Shown here piece after piece: positions 1 through 9,382 of a DNA stretch of 64,000 nt. The stretch is taken from the NCBI GenBank assembly GCA_902362375.1, contig CABIVS010000005.1, positions 251,278 to 315,277 of the forward strand, given 5' to 3'. The stretch is from Bacteroidaceae bacterium (lineage in GTDB: Bacteria; Bacteroidota; Bacteroidia; Bacteroidales; Bacteroidaceae). The first letter of the stretch is position 1. The number at the start of each line of letters is the position of its first letter. The notes beneath the pieces are model-generated. The model was not told the origin of the DNA. It made no database searches and saw only the letters and a program-made list of their open reading frames with translations. The position numbers and the translations under genes are program-made.

Positions 1-1447
1 CCGGAAGTTCTGTAGGAACAACAAAGTCGAAGAAAGGAATAACCTTAGTAGGAGCTTTGTCAATAGAACCATCAAGGATAGCATCGATGATACCACGAGT
101 ATCTTTGATAGAGATACGTTTGCCAGAACCATTCCATCCTGTGTTAACCAAGTATGCTTTAGCACCAGTCATTTCCATCTTCTTAACCAATTCTTCTGCA
201 TATTTAGTCGGGTGCAATGACAAGAAAGCAGCACCGAAGCAAGCAGAGAATGTCGGAGTCGGTTCAGTGATACCACGTTCTGTACCAGCCAATTTAGCTG
301 TAAATCCAGACAAGAAGTAGTATTGAGCCTGTTCCGGGTTCAAGATAGATACCGGAGGCAATACACCGAATGCATCAGCAGACAAGAAGATAACTTGTTT
401 AGCGTGAGGACCTTTAGAAACCGGTTTAACAATGTTTTCGATGTGATAAATAGGATACGAAACGCGAGTGTTTTCAGTCACGCTCTTATCTGTGAAATCA
501 ATCTTACCGTTAGCGTCAACTGTTACGTTTTCAAGCAAAGCATCACGTGTGATAGCATTGTAGATATCCGGTTCGCTTTCTTTATCCAGGTTGATAACCT
601 TAGCGTAGCAACCACCTTCGTAGTTGAATACACCTTCGTTATCCCATCCGTGTTCGTCGTCACCGATCAATTTACGTTTCGGGTCAGTAGACAAAGTTGT
701 CTTACCTGTACCAGACAATCCGAAGAAGATAGCAGAGCTAGTTCCTTCCATATCAGTGTTAGCAGAACAGTGCATAGAAGCGATACCACGAAGCGGGTTC
801 ATGTAGTTCATGATAGAGAACATACCTTTCTTCATTTCACCACCGTACCAAGTATTCAGGATTACTTGTTCTTTAGTCTTCAGGTTGAATACAGTAGCAG
901 TTTCAGAGTTCAAGCCCAGTTCTTTGTAGTTGTCAACTTTTGCTTTAGAAGCGTTGAAACATACGAAATCAGGTTCTCCGTAGTTAGCAAGTTCTTCAGC
1001 AGTCGGGCGGATGAACATGTTAGTTACGAAGTGAGCCTGCCAAGCTACTTCCATAATGAAACGTACTTTCATACGAGTAGCTTCGTTAGCACCACAGAAA
1101 GTATCAACAACGAACAAACGTTTGCCGGAAAGTTGTTTTACAGCTTTAGCTTTCAAGTCAGCCCAAGCTTCTTCAGTACATGGTTTGTTGTCGTTTTTGT
1201 AATCTTCAGAAGTCCACCATACAGAATCAGCAGAAGCTTCATTCTTAACGAAGAATTTATCTTTAGGAGAACGACCGGTATAGATACCTGTCATCACGTT
1301 CACAGCGCCTAATTCAGTTACTTGACCTTTTTCAAAGCCTTCCAGACTCGGTTTTGTTTCTTCAGCGAACAAAACATCATAAGACGGATTGTGCAAAATC
1401 TCGGTCACACCTGTGATGCCGTACTTGCTTAAATCTAAATTTGCCAT
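1..1447 (-). CDS. pckA: Phosphoenolpyruvate carboxykinase (ATP), 3' end outside window
   Basis: Interconverts oxaloacetate plus ATP and PEP plus CO2; in Bacteroides this enzyme is generally thought to fix CO2 in the fumarate/succinate fermentation pathway. Reading leftwards from ATG 1447 the frame stays open to the window edge (482 codons) and begins [14 protein letters not shown]. The kinase-1a P-loop GLSGTGKT lies at about residues 243-250, followed by the metal/substrate segment LIGDDEHGW, both hallmarks of the ATP-dependent family. [10 protein letters not shown] appears near the left edge. The family is about 530-540 residues, so roughly 55 residues are missing outside the window. A long open frame on the opposite strand (323-1312) is a shadow of this gene. 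Confidence 0.97.
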   Translation of the reverse strand, partial: MANLDLSKYGITGVTEILHNPSYDVLFAEETKPSLEGFEKGQVTELGAVNVMTGIYTGRSPKDKFFVKNEASADSVWWTSEDYKNDNKPCTEEAWADLKAKAVKQLSGKRLFVVDTFCGANEATRMKVRFIMEVAWQAHFVTNMFIRPTAEELANYGEPDFVCFNASKAKVDNYKELGLNSETATVFNLKTKEQVILNTWYGGEMKKGMFSIMNYMNPLRGIASMHCSANTDMEGTSSAIFFGLSGTGKTTLSTDPKRKLIGDDEHGWDNEGVFNYEGGCYAKVINLDKESEPDIYNAITRDALLENVTVDANGKIDFTDKSVTENTRVSYPIYHIENIVKPVSKGPHAKQVIFLSADAFGVLPPVSILNPEQAQYYFLSGFTAKLAGTERGITEPTPTFSACFGAAFLSLHPTKYAEELVKKMEMTGAKAYLVNTGWNGSGKRISIKDTRGIIDAILDGSIDKAPTKVIPFFDFVVPTELP

Positions 1448-1539
1448 TTTCTTTGAATTAATTAAAATTGGTATTTTGTTTTCTATCTCTTTTCACCTTA
1501 ACATGGGGAGCTTTGAATACCCCCTTGTAAATCCGGCTA

Positions 1540-1547
1540 CAAAAGTA
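1540..1547 (-). promoter_or_regulatory. Candidate -7 element for pckA
   Basis: The minus strand reads TACTTTTG, an exact match to the Bacteroides -7 consensus TAnnTTTG. It would give a leader of about 90 nt before the pckA start. No clear -33 TTTG lies 19-21 bp upstream, so the assignment is moderate. Confidence 0.45.
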
Positions 1548-1638
1548 ATACTTTCTTTGGAAAGGAAGAAGGTATTGAAGAAATTTTTCCTTAATTGAAA
1601 CTCTTTTATAAATTCCTAACAATATCTGCAAACTGAAT

Positions 1639-1669
1639 ATTGCAATTTGAAAGATTATCATTTACTTTG
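1639..1669 (+). promoter_or_regulatory. Candidate promoter for upp
   Basis: ATTG at 1639-1642 is followed after 19 bp by TTACTTTG at 1662-1669, one mismatch from TAnnTTTG. This predicts a start near 1676 and a leader of about 50 nt. The 280-bp pckA-upp spacer otherwise shows no gene. Confidence 0.4.
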
Positions 1670-1727
1670 CAAGCCAGTATGCTGACAATACTATGAAAAT
1701 GAGATTAAAATTTGATTAAAATATAAT

Positions 1728-2381
1728 ATGAAAGTAATTGATTTTGGCCAAACTAATTCGATTCTAAACCAGTACATATCCGAAATTAGAAATGTAGAAG
1801 TTCAGAACGACCGCCTGCGTTTCCGCCGTAACATTGAACGGATTGGAGAAATCATGGCTTATGAAATGAGTAAAGAGTTTAAATACTCGGTAAAGAATAT
1901 CCAGACACCACTGGGAATTGCTCCGGTCAGTACGCCGGACAACAATTTAGTAATCAGCACTATTCTACGTGCAGGTCTGCCTTTCCACCAAGGTTTCCTT
2001 AGTTATTTCGACGGGGCGGAAAATGCATTTGTTTCTGCTTACCGCAAATATAAAGATACGCTGAAATTCGATATACATATAGAATATATCGCATCCCCCC
2101 GTATTGACGATAAAACACTGATTATCACCGATCCTATGTTGGCAACAGGAGGCAGTATGGAACTGAGTTACCAGGCAATGCTGACGAAAGGTCATCCTGC
2201 TGAAATCCACGTTGCTTCCATTATTGCCAGCCAAAAGGCCATTGACCATATAAAGAATGTATTTCCTGAAGACAAGACAACCATTTGGTGCGCTGCCATT
2301 GATCCGGAAATCAACGAACATTCTTATATTGTTCCGGGATTGGGTGATGCAGGTGATCTTGCTTATGGCGAAAAAGAATAA
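1728..2381 (+). CDS. upp: Uracil phosphoribosyltransferase
   Basis: Pyrimidine salvage enzyme that joins uracil and PRPP to form UMP in the cytoplasm. The 217-residue protein has the PRPP-binding loop LIITDPMLATGGSM at residues 131-144 and the conserved C-terminal uracil-binding segment PGLGDAGDLAYG near residues 203-214. Length is normal for the family (about 208-220). It stands alone, divergent from pckA, and no gene follows within 640 bp on this strand. Confidence 0.93.
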   Translation: MKVIDFGQTNSILNQYISEIRNVEVQNDRLRFRRNIERIGEIMAYEMSKEFKYSVKNIQTPLGIAPVSTPDNNLVISTILRAGLPFHQGFLSYFDGAENAFVSAYRKYKDTLKFDIHIEYIASPRIDDKTLIITDPMLATGGSMELSYQAMLTKGHPAEIHVASIIASQKAIDHIKNVFPEDKTTIWCAAIDPEINEHSYIVPGLGDAGDLAYGEKE

Positions 2382-2489
2382 ATGATTCAACCCGATACAC
2401 CATCAGCTGATTCAGCCGACACAGGAATAGATATAGAAATCTGTGTATATCCGGTTCTCTCTCATATATAAAAACAGAAATCCTCTTTC

Positions 2490-2585
2490 AACCTATCACC
2501 AGCATTATCAAACCCTTTATCCATAGTGTTTTCAGAGCGGTGATAGGTTGTCAGTAACCTATCACCGCATCTATCACCTATCACC
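2490..2585. repeat. Four copies of CCTATCACC, two forming a perfect hairpin
   Basis: AACCTATCACC occurs at 2490-2500 and 2556-2566, its reverse complement at 2539-2549, and CCTATCACC at 2577-2585. The middle two copies make a perfect 13-bp stem (2537-2549 with 2556-2568) around the loop GTCAGT. No T tract follows, so it is not a typical intrinsic terminator. It lies 110-200 bp downstream of upp, in a gene-free stretch (2382-3030). Confidence 0.75.
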
Positions 2586-2652
2586 ACCTAAATTAAATAA
2601 TAGTTATTGCTAAAGAGAACATCAACGCGTTCTTAATAGTCTTTCCCGTATT

Positions 2653-2864
2653 GAAACGACTTGTTTCAAGCCGTGGAACTATCAGTTTCAAGCGTTAGAA
2701 ACAAAAGTTTCAAGGTGGAGAAACAATAGTTTCACGCTGGAGAAACAATAGTTTCAAGGCGGGGAAACAAAAGTTTCACGCTGGGGAAACAATAGTTTCA
2801 CGCTGGGGAAACAATAGTTTCACGCCGGAGAAACAACAGTTTCAACGCTTGAAACTACTTGTTT
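2653..2864. repeat. Tandem array of about ten 22-bp units
   Basis: Units begin at 2653, 2676, 2698, 2720, 2742, 2764, 2786, 2808, 2830 and 2851 (the last partial); most are exactly 22 bp. Each has the form GAAAC-(A)4-5-GTTTC followed by 7-8 bases such as ACGCTGGG, so every unit is itself an inverted repeat. Inner units are the most alike and outer units are degenerate. The array sits about 130 bp upstream of the promoter of the gene at 3031. It is too regular and too short-spaced to be a CRISPR. Confidence 0.9.
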
Positions 2865-2991
2865 ACCACCTCGTAACTCCTTTCCATCCCAAGGCATAGA
2901 TAATATAAGCCACAGGAGAGTAGAGTTGAGCTTTTGATAGACAAATCTCCGCACTTAGTCGATTTTATTTTTATCTGTTCCGATATCTGCT

Positions 2992-2999
2992 TAGCTTTG
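2992..2999 (+). promoter_or_regulatory. Candidate -7 element for the Spy-like gene
   Basis: TAGCTTTG matches TAnnTTTG exactly and predicts a start near 3006, about 25 nt before the ATG at 3031. No good -33 box is visible, which may mean an activator is used. Confidence 0.5.
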
Positions 3000-3030
3000 A
3001 AGTATTAAAACAAATAAAAGCATAAGAGAG

Positions 3031-3624
3031 ATGAGAAAAAACATGAAATTGATAGGATTGGCAGTCTGCTTAACGTGCTGTGCAGGTTTTATAAATGCAC
3101 AAGAAGCCAATGAGCCGCAAGAAAGGCAACAAGAAAAGCGTCTTCCACGTGAGGTGTTGAATCCGGAAAAGGTAGCCACGCAGATGACAGACCAAATGAA
3201 CAAGTTACTCCAGTTGACAGATAAACAATATAAAAAAATATACAAGCTGAACCTGAAAGAGCAGAAAGCATTCTTCAAGGCTATGCAAAATTCGGATGGT
3301 CAACGTCCGCCAATGGGAGAAGGTCATGGGATGCGGGGAGGACGCCCACCAATGGGTGGAGGCCAACCGCCTATGATGAGAGAAGGTGGTTTTCCCGGTA
3401 GAATGGGAGGTGGACCGATGATGAGCAAAGATAACAATTCTGCCGATTCACAAAAGAAAGCTGCAGAAGCCAAAGAAAAGAAGATAAAAAAGATTCTGAC
3501 AAAAGAGCAGTACGAAAAGTGGCAGGCAGAACAAAATGCCGCACGGAAAAAGGCTGCTCAAAGAAGAATGCACAAAGATAATCACTCTGGCGAAAGACCG
3601 GATTTTGAACAGAAAAATCTCTAA
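3031..3624 (+). CDS. Secreted Spy/CpxP-like protein (probably DUF4890 family)
   Basis: 197-residue exported protein of unknown role. Residues 1-23 form a signal peptide ending INAQ. Two LTxxQ-type segments are visible: LTDKQYKKIYKLN near residue 63 and LTKEQYEKWQ near residue 150. LTxxQ motifs are the signature of the Spy/CpxP periplasmic chaperone family. Between them is a Gly/Pro/Met/Arg-rich low-complexity stretch (about 88-130, PPMGEGHGMRGG-like). The ends are highly charged, with KKAAEAKEKKIKK before the second motif. Assignment to DUF4890 is from memory of similar Bacteroides proteins; chaperone activity is inference. Confidence 0.8.
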   Translation: MRKNMKLIGLAVCLTCCAGFINAQEANEPQERQQEKRLPREVLNPEKVATQMTDQMNKLLQLTDKQYKKIYKLNLKEQKAFFKAMQNSDGQRPPMGEGHGMRGGRPPMGGGQPPMMREGGFPGRMGGGPMMSKDNNSADSQKKAAEAKEKKIKKILTKEQYEKWQAEQNAARKKAAQRRMHKDNHSGERPDFEQKNL

Positions 3625-3693
3625 AACATCACACTTAATATATTTCTATGAACAGCGTTTGTTTTTCATAATTTTTTTAGTGAATGCAAAGTA

Positions 3694-3731
3694 GCGGCTC
3701 TCTTCGTGAGGAAGAGAGCCGCCTTTATTTT
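3694..3731 (+). terminator. Intrinsic terminator of the Spy-like gene
   Basis: A 12-bp perfect stem GCGGCTCTCTTC / GAAGAGAGCCGC with loop GTGAG is followed by CTTTATTTT. It lies between two convergent genes (stops at 3624 and 3773). Confidence 0.9.
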
Positions 3732-3772
3732 ACAGCCTTACAATACATTATAAGGTTGATGACTATTACATT

Positions 3773-6286
3773 TTAAGGCTTCTTCGCTATCTTGCTCCGC
3801 TGTGTCCACGCAAGAAGCATAACTCCGATTAACAATAAAGCCAATGCTGCATAAGCAATACTTTCCGTGACGTGTATGCTTTGCGGATCAAACCACATCT
3901 CGATGGTATGTTCTCCTGCCGGCATATTTATTGCACGCAAGATATAGTCTGCACGGGCAATATCCACCGGCTGACCATCGATAGTCACCTGCCATCCCGG
4001 ATAATATATTTCAGAGAAAACGACAACTCCGTCTTTAGGAGTGGAAGCCTTATAAACCAAACGATTCGGTTCGTAACTAATTAACCGGATGGTAGACAGG
4101 GAATCTTTATATCCTTCTGTCACACCTTTCAGCTGTTCTTTAAACTTCACATCCACTACGGCTGTTTCCGTTGGGAGAATATCGTTCAAAGCATCTATTT
4201 CTTCATTTGCATTATTTACATACCGCACCTTATCTACAAACCATGCATTACCGTATGCATAAGGATTCATGACAGGAACAGCCTGCCCTTGCTCTCCGGC
4301 AGGGAAAATGAAGTATTTGGTATTCAGCATATTCAATACACGGAATTTAGAAGCATCCACACTGTCCATCTGTCCACCGGCAGTAGCCACAGCCTGATAA
4401 GTTTCCTTCATTTCGGGCACGATGTGATGGTCTATCATTTCCTGATAGCGACGAAGCTTCGCCGCATGATAGCCGCCGACACTCTTATGCCAATATGCTG
4501 TATTGTTTTCGTTAAATGTATTACCGGGGAAACCGATGAAGTTCAGTACACGATAATTCGGAGTCGTATCCTGAAGAATAATCTCATCCGCCTGTGTCTT
4601 CACGAATGCTTCTGACTGCTTCGACTTCGGTACGAACTGTTCGTCATTCAAGTAGCGTTTATTGACGCTCCACATATCTATCAGACACAAAAGCGCAATA
4701 CCCGCCAGCGTGAAAGAGGCTTTCAACTTCCGCAGCTGATACAAGAATAAGAACAGGCAACCGATCACTATAATAAAGAAGCTGCGCCATGCATCCGAAG
4801 CAATAATGGCTTCGCGCATTTCAGTCAGATTAGCCACAAACGGAGCCAAATGTTCGGCAGGAAGTGCTTGTTGCAACGCAGCCATCTCCTGCGTCGTTAT
4901 AAAGCTGGAGAAGAAAACGCCCGGGGCGACAGCTAAAACGAGTGCAACACCGGCAGTTAGTACCAACGCAGCAATCACGCCTCTGCAGTTCTTTTCCTGT
5001 TTCAGCATATCCGGTTTACTCAAAATCTCTTTCAAGGCAAAAATCGCCAACAAAGGTATTGTAAATTCAGCTATTACCAGAATAGAAGATACAGCGCGGA
5101 ACTTATTATACATCGGGACATAATCGATAAAGAAGTCCGTCAGTCCCATGAAATTCTTTCCCCATGAAAGCAGAATCGAGAAGATAGTAGCTCCCAGCAG
5201 CGCCCATTTAAGAGGACCTTTCACAATGAAGCACCCCAATACAAAAAGGAACATCACAAATGCCCCCACATATACCGGACCGGCTGTCCACGGCTGCTCG
5301 CCGAAATATTGAGGTAACTGTGAGTAGATACCGTTATACATTGGATTAGCCTTTGCCATAGCAACCTCGCTCTGCGACATCGTAGCTCCTGACCCTCCGC
5401 CTTTCACATTCGGAACCAGCAACGTCAACGTTTCACCGATACCATAACTCCAGTTGGTTATATAATCACGATCCAACCCACTACTCGTCTGACTGGCAGC
5501 AGCTCCCTCCTGCTTCAATTCGCTCTTGCCGCGCATCGTCTCCTTACTATATTCATACGTATGATACAGATTGGAAATATTGATACAGACTCCTACCACG
5601 GCAGCCAGTGCCAAAACCCCGCTGGCCTTGAAGAAATGAGGCAATTCTTTCTTTTTATAAGCATCTTCAAAGTAAGCTCCTACAAAAAACAGGATCACAA
5701 ACATGAAATAATAACTCATCTGAATGTGATTCGACTGAATCTGAAGGGCGATGAACAGGGCCGTAATGATTCCGCCCAACAGATATTTCTTCCGGTAAGC
5801 CAAGACGACACCTGCAATCGTAGGTGGTATATAAGCCAATGTCACAAACTTCCAGATATGCCCTGCCGGTATCAGAATGAAGAAATAGGAAGAGAATGCC
5901 CATATCACTCCGCCTAATCCTGCCAGCCAGGCCGATATTCCGAATGCCCGCAAGAGGATATAAAATCCCAGCATCATGATAAAAGTCAGCACTACATAAT
6001 CCGGGAGAAAGAGGCGATAAATCCTCTCCACTCCTTTCAGAGACGTTGTCGAGTCGTAACTCGGAGACATCTGATAGGTAGGCATACCTCCAAAAATCGA
6101 ATTCGTCCAACGTGTACGTTCTCCAGTACGTTCGAGGTACTCTTTCGATTCTTGTCCTGCACCGACTCCGGCAGCCGTGTCATGCTGAAACAAGATACGA
6201 CCTTCGATATCAGCCGGGAAAAAATAGGCAAAAGAAAGAATGATAAAAGCCAGAATGGCTATTAAGTCGGGAAGAAACTTTTTCAT
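3773..6286 (-). CDS. YfhO-family polytopic membrane protein
   Basis: 837-residue inner-membrane protein. An N-terminal hydrophobic helix (residues 7-24), a long extracytoplasmic loop with PTYQMSPSYD, about ten further hydrophobic helices to about residue 560, a soluble region of about 250 residues, and a last helix near the C terminus (ALALLLIGVMLLAW). This architecture and the motifs PADIEGRILFQHDT and YPGWQVTIDGQPV match the YfhO family, distantly related to GT-C glycosyltransferases and thought in Firmicutes to transfer sugars to lipid or teichoic acids. The substrate here is unknown. The start codon and leader lie inside the left arm of a 34-bp inverted repeat. Confidence 0.88.
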   Translation of the reverse strand: MKKFLPDLIAILAFIILSFAYFFPADIEGRILFQHDTAAGVGAGQESKEYLERTGERTRWTNSIFGGMPTYQMSPSYDSTTSLKGVERIYRLFLPDYVVLTFIMMLGFYILLRAFGISAWLAGLGGVIWAFSSYFFILIPAGHIWKFVTLAYIPPTIAGVVLAYRKKYLLGGIITALFIALQIQSNHIQMSYYFMFVILFFVGAYFEDAYKKKELPHFFKASGVLALAAVVGVCINISNLYHTYEYSKETMRGKSELKQEGAAASQTSSGLDRDYITNWSYGIGETLTLLVPNVKGGGSGATMSQSEVAMAKANPMYNGIYSQLPQYFGEQPWTAGPVYVGAFVMFLFVLGCFIVKGPLKWALLGATIFSILLSWGKNFMGLTDFFIDYVPMYNKFRAVSSILVIAEFTIPLLAIFALKEILSKPDMLKQEKNCRGVIAALVLTAGVALVLAVAPGVFFSSFITTQEMAALQQALPAEHLAPFVANLTEMREAIIASDAWRSFFIIVIGCLFLFLYQLRKLKASFTLAGIALLCLIDMWSVNKRYLNDEQFVPKSKQSEAFVKTQADEIILQDTTPNYRVLNFIGFPGNTFNENNTAYWHKSVGGYHAAKLRRYQEMIDHHIVPEMKETYQAVATAGGQMDSVDASKFRVLNMLNTKYFIFPAGEQGQAVPVMNPYAYGNAWFVDKVRYVNNANEEIDALNDILPTETAVVDVKFKEQLKGVTEGYKDSLSTIRLISYEPNRLVYKASTPKDGVVVFSEIYYPGWQVTIDGQPVDIARADYILRAINMPAGEHTIEMWFDPQSIHVTESIAYAALALLLIGVMLLAWTQRSKIAKKP

Positions 6287-6432
6287 TTACGATTAGACGA
6301 TTTACTATTTACGATTGAAGTTTGAATATAAAAATAAATACGATTGGCAATCTAACATTTACAATTGATAACGGTGGGATATCAATCTCCTGCATTTATC
6401 AATCGTAAATGGTAAATCGTCTAATCGTAAAT
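6285..6432. repeat. 148-bp element bounded by 34-bp near-perfect inverted repeats
   Basis: The left arm 6285-6318 and the right arm 6399-6432 are reverse complements with a single mismatch; both are built from the motif ATTTACGATT. A degenerate internal copy (ATTTACAATTGA) is near 6357. The element fills the whole gap between the ahcY stop (6437) and the yfhO-like start (6286). It could be a MITE-like insertion or a dispersed intergenic repeat. Confidence 0.9.
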
Positions 6433-6436
6433 CTAA

Positions 6437-7855
6437 TTAGTATCTATAATGATCTGCTTTATAAGGACCATCCACTGACACACCGATATAAGCGGCCTGT
6501 TCGGGCGTCAGCTTAGTCAGTTTCACACCGATCTTCTCAAGATGCAGGCGAGCCACTTCCTCGTCCAGATGCTTCGGCAGGCGATATACATTGATATCAT
6601 ATTTCTTGTTGAACAGTTCTATCTGTGCCAATGTCTGATTGGTAAATGAATTACTCATCACGAATGACGGGTGTCCTGTTGCACATCCCAGATTTACCAG
6701 ACGACCGTCGGCCAACAAGATGATGCTATGTCCATCCGGGAAATAATAACGGTCTACCTGCGGTTTGATATTCACACATTTGATGCCCGGATAATGTTTC
6801 AAAGCATCTACCTGAATTTCATTATCGAAATGGCCGATGTTGCAAACGATAGCCTGATCTTTCATCTTCGCCATGTGGTCGATACGGATAATATCGATAT
6901 TTCCTGTCGTAGTCACGAAGATGTTACCTTCCATGCAAGCTTCTTCCATCGTCACTACTTCGAAACCCTCCATTGCAGCCTGCAGTGCACAGATCGGGTC
7001 TACCTCCGTCACGAGCACCCGCGCTCCGTAAGAACGCATGGAATGAGAACAGCCTTTACCCACATCACCATAACCGCATACCACTACTACTTTTCCGGCA
7101 ATCATCACATCTGTTGCGCGCTTGATTCCGTCGGCCAACGATTCGCGGCAACCGTACAGATTATCAAACTTAGATTTCGTTACCGAGTCGTTCACATTGA
7201 ATGCCGGGAACAGCAATTTGCCTTCTTCCTGCATCTGATACAAACGGTGTACGCCTGTCGTTGTCTCTTCAGATACGCCACGCACTTCTTCCGCTACACG
7301 ATGCCAGCGGGTGCTGTCTTCTGCCAACACTTTTTTCAAAATGGCATTCAGTTCTATTTCATCCTCTGCATGTACTTCCTTATCCAATACGGCAGCATTA
7401 TTTTCTGCATCATAACCCACGTGGATCATCATTGTCGCGTCACCGCCATCATCTACAATCACATTCGGTCCCTTGCCGCCGTCAAAGCTCAATGCCTGCA
7501 ACGTGCACCACCAATAATCGGCAAGAGTCTCGCCTTTCCATGCAAACACCGGCACGCCGGCAGCAGCTATTGCAGCAGCAGCATGATCCTGTGTTGAATA
7601 TATATTACAAGAGCACCAACGTACTTCAGCTCCTAAAGCCACTAATGTTTCAATCAGCACAGCCGTTTGAATGGTCATGTGCAACGAGCCCATAATGCGG
7701 GCGCCTTTTAACGGTTTGGATTCTCCATACTTTTCGCGAAGAGCCATCAGGCCGGGCATTTCTTTTTCTGCCAAATCGATTTCCTTGCGTCCGAAATCAG
7801 CAAGTGTAATATCTGCCACCTTATAGGGCAGAGTAGAGAATAATTCTGTAGACAT
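6437..7855 (-). CDS. ahcY: Adenosylhomocysteinase (S-adenosylhomocysteine hydrolase)
   Basis: Hydrolyses S-adenosylhomocysteine to adenosine and homocysteine using tightly bound NAD, as part of the methyl cycle. The NAD-binding motif [12 protein letters not shown] lies near residues 256-268, and the C terminus ([24 protein letters not shown]) is diagnostic. I chose ATG 7855 ([15 protein letters not shown], 472 residues) over the ATG four codons upstream because MSTELF matches the family start as I remember it; the promoter fits either. Transcription reads toward the yfhO-like gene across a strong inverted repeat. Confidence 0.95.
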   Translation of the reverse strand: MSTELFSTLPYKVADITLADFGRKEIDLAEKEMPGLMALREKYGESKPLKGARIMGSLHMTIQTAVLIETLVALGAEVRWCSCNIYSTQDHAAAAIAAAGVPVFAWKGETLADYWWCTLQALSFDGGKGPNVIVDDGGDATMMIHVGYDAENNAAVLDKEVHAEDEIELNAILKKVLAEDSTRWHRVAEEVRGVSEETTTGVHRLYQMQEEGKLLFPAFNVNDSVTKSKFDNLYGCRESLADGIKRATDVMIAGKVVVVCGYGDVGKGCSHSMRSYGARVLVTEVDPICALQAAMEGFEVVTMEEACMEGNIFVTTTGNIDIIRIDHMAKMKDQAIVCNIGHFDNEIQVDALKHYPGIKCVNIKPQVDRYYFPDGHSIILLADGRLVNLGCATGHPSFVMSNSFTNQTLAQIELFNKKYDINVYRLPKHLDEEVARLHLEKIGVKLTKLTPEQAAYIGVSVDGPYKADHYRY

Positions 7856-7883
7856 ATTGTAAATCATTTATATATAATGGACG

Positions 7884-7916
7884 CAAAGATAGAACATTCT
7901 GATTAGTAGGGCAAAA
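7884..7916 (-). promoter_or_regulatory. Promoter of ahcY
   Basis: On the minus strand TTTTG (7912-7916), a 20-bp spacer and TATCTTTG (7884-7891) make a textbook Bacteroides promoter, with a predicted start near 7878. Confidence 0.85.
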
Positions 7917-7978
7917 GCTATCCGTTTTTTTTATATTATAATAACTAGGGAGGCAGTCAGCATCTCGGAATATTGTCT

Positions 7979-7986
7979 TATATTTG
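7979..7986 (+). promoter_or_regulatory. Candidate -7 element for the histidine kinase gene
   Basis: TATATTTG matches TAnnTTTG and places a start about 25 nt before the ATG at 8018. A -33 box is not evident. Confidence 0.45.
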
Positions 7987-8017
7987 CAACAGATAAAACA
8001 AATTCTACAACATTCTA

Positions 8018-9241
8018 ATGAATAACAATAAATCTTCTATGAGGAATTACAAAAACAAAACAAAGGAAGACCTTTTAGAAATAATCGAACAATTAGAGGA
8101 GAAAATAGATTTTCTTTCCTCTCATTCTTCTTCTGATTCTTCCTCTCCCTCCAAAGAACGTTTTCGTGATAAATATAGCACCCGGATACTGGATGCTCTT
8201 CCTGACATGCTCACCGTCTTCGACCATGACGCCAACATCATAGAGCTTGCTTCTTCTCCGGCAACTAATCACGTTGAAGGTATCAGCGCCAACAATATCA
8301 CCACTACTAACGTAAAAGACATTCTACCCAAAGAGGCTTATGAAAGTGTCCGCAAGAATATGGATAAGGTGATTCTCACAGGAGAAAGTTCAACAGCCAG
8401 ACATGATCTTATGTTGGACGGTGTTTTACATCACTACGAAAACCGTATCTTTCCTTTGGATAAGGAATATCTATTGTGTATGTGCCGTGATATATCCCAA
8501 CAATGGGAGGCGGAACAGACGAATGCCCAACAACAGAAAGAGCTAAAGGCCGCCAGAATCAAGGCGGAAGAGTCGGATCGGCTGAAATCTGCTTTTCTGG
8601 CAAATATGAGTCATGAAATACGTACCCCGCTCAATGCCATTGTAGGGTTCTCCAAACTAATCACTTCCGCAGCATCTGCGGAAGAGAAGAACCAATATTC
8701 GGAAATCATCGAACGAAATTCGGAAATGCTGCTGAATCTATTCAATGATATTCTGGATCTGGCATCTCTTGAAGCTGATTCTCTAAAATTCAATATCCGC
8801 CCGATCAAATTAATAGATATCTGCCTGCAGCTGGAACAACAATTCTGCCATAAGACGCAAAACGGTGTCAAGCTCATTTTGGACGACGTAGATACGGACA
8901 TGTATGCTTCGGGAGACTGGAATCGCATCATACAAATTATAAGTAACTTGCTTAGTAACGCTACGAAGTTTACCCCGAAAGGAGAAATCCATTTCGGCTA
9001 TCGGGAAAAGGAGGATTTTGTAGAGTTCTATATTAAAGATAGCGGCATCGGCATTCCGGCAGCAAGAATTGCCACTATTTTCCGGCGCTTTGGAAAGGTC
9101 AACGATTTTGTTCAGGGAACAGGATTGGGATTAACTCTTTGCAGAATGTTGGTAGAGAAGATGGGTGGACGTATCTGGTTGCGCTCTCAGGAAGGACAAG
9201 GAAGCAGATTCTATTTTACCCTGCCTTTGATTCGCCAATAA
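8018..9241 (+). CDS. Soluble PAS-domain sensor histidine kinase
   Basis: 407-residue two-component kinase without transmembrane segments or receiver domain. A coiled coil and Ser-rich linker (residues 15-50) precede a PAS domain (about 55-165, LPDMLTVFDHDANI...LLCMCRDIS), a second coil, the H-box FLANMSHEIRTPLN (phospho-accepting His about residue 199), and an HATPase_c domain with N-box NRIIQIISNLLSNATKF, G1 DSGIGIP and G2 GTGLGLTL. It probably senses a cytoplasmic signal. No response regulator gene is adjacent, so it is an orphan kinase and its partner is unknown. An ATG eight codons in (MRNYKN) is an alternative start. Confidence 0.92.
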   Translation: MNNNKSSMRNYKNKTKEDLLEIIEQLEEKIDFLSSHSSSDSSSPSKERFRDKYSTRILDALPDMLTVFDHDANIIELASSPATNHVEGISANNITTTNVKDILPKEAYESVRKNMDKVILTGESSTARHDLMLDGVLHHYENRIFPLDKEYLLCMCRDISQQWEAEQTNAQQQKELKAARIKAEESDRLKSAFLANMSHEIRTPLNAIVGFSKLITSAASAEEKNQYSEIIERNSEMLLNLFNDILDLASLEADSLKFNIRPIKLIDICLQLEQQFCHKTQNGVKLILDDVDTDMYASGDWNRIIQIISNLLSNATKFTPKGEIHFGYREKEDFVEFYIKDSGIGIPAARIATIFRRFGKVNDFVQGTGLGLTLCRMLVEKMGGRIWLRSQEGQGSRFYFTLPLIRQ

Positions 9242-9316
9242 AGATCGGTTAAGGACACAAATATCAGTGTCCGGGCATGACCTTACAGGACTTTTACAAT
9301 TAAATATAGATATACA

Positions 9317-9352
9317 GAAAACGCGGCTTGTTAGTAACAAAGCCGCGTTTTC
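9317..9352. terminator. Bidirectional terminator between convergent genes
   Basis: GAAAACGCGGCTT and AAGCCGCGTTTTC pair perfectly around a small inner palindrome (GTTAGTAAC). A and T runs at the stem base allow termination in both directions, serving the kinase gene (+) and the S41 protease gene (-). Confidence 0.88.
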
Positions 9353-9382
9353 CACATATATCTATGTTCGAAATATATTCAT

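Noticed and set aside
323..1312. 329-codon open frame on the plus strand
   Set aside because: It is antisense to pckA, whose conserved motifs are read on the minus strand through the same region.
2382..2471. 29-codon frame directly after the upp stop
   Set aside because: No recognisable motif, signal peptide or codon pattern; probably chance.
2653..2864. Possible CRISPR array
   Set aside because: Unit is 22 bp with no unique spacers and there are no cas genes; it is a plain tandem repeat.
6671..7597. Long plus-strand frames opposite ahcY
   Set aside because: They are shadows of ahcY, whose NAD-binding and C-terminal motifs are on the minus strand.
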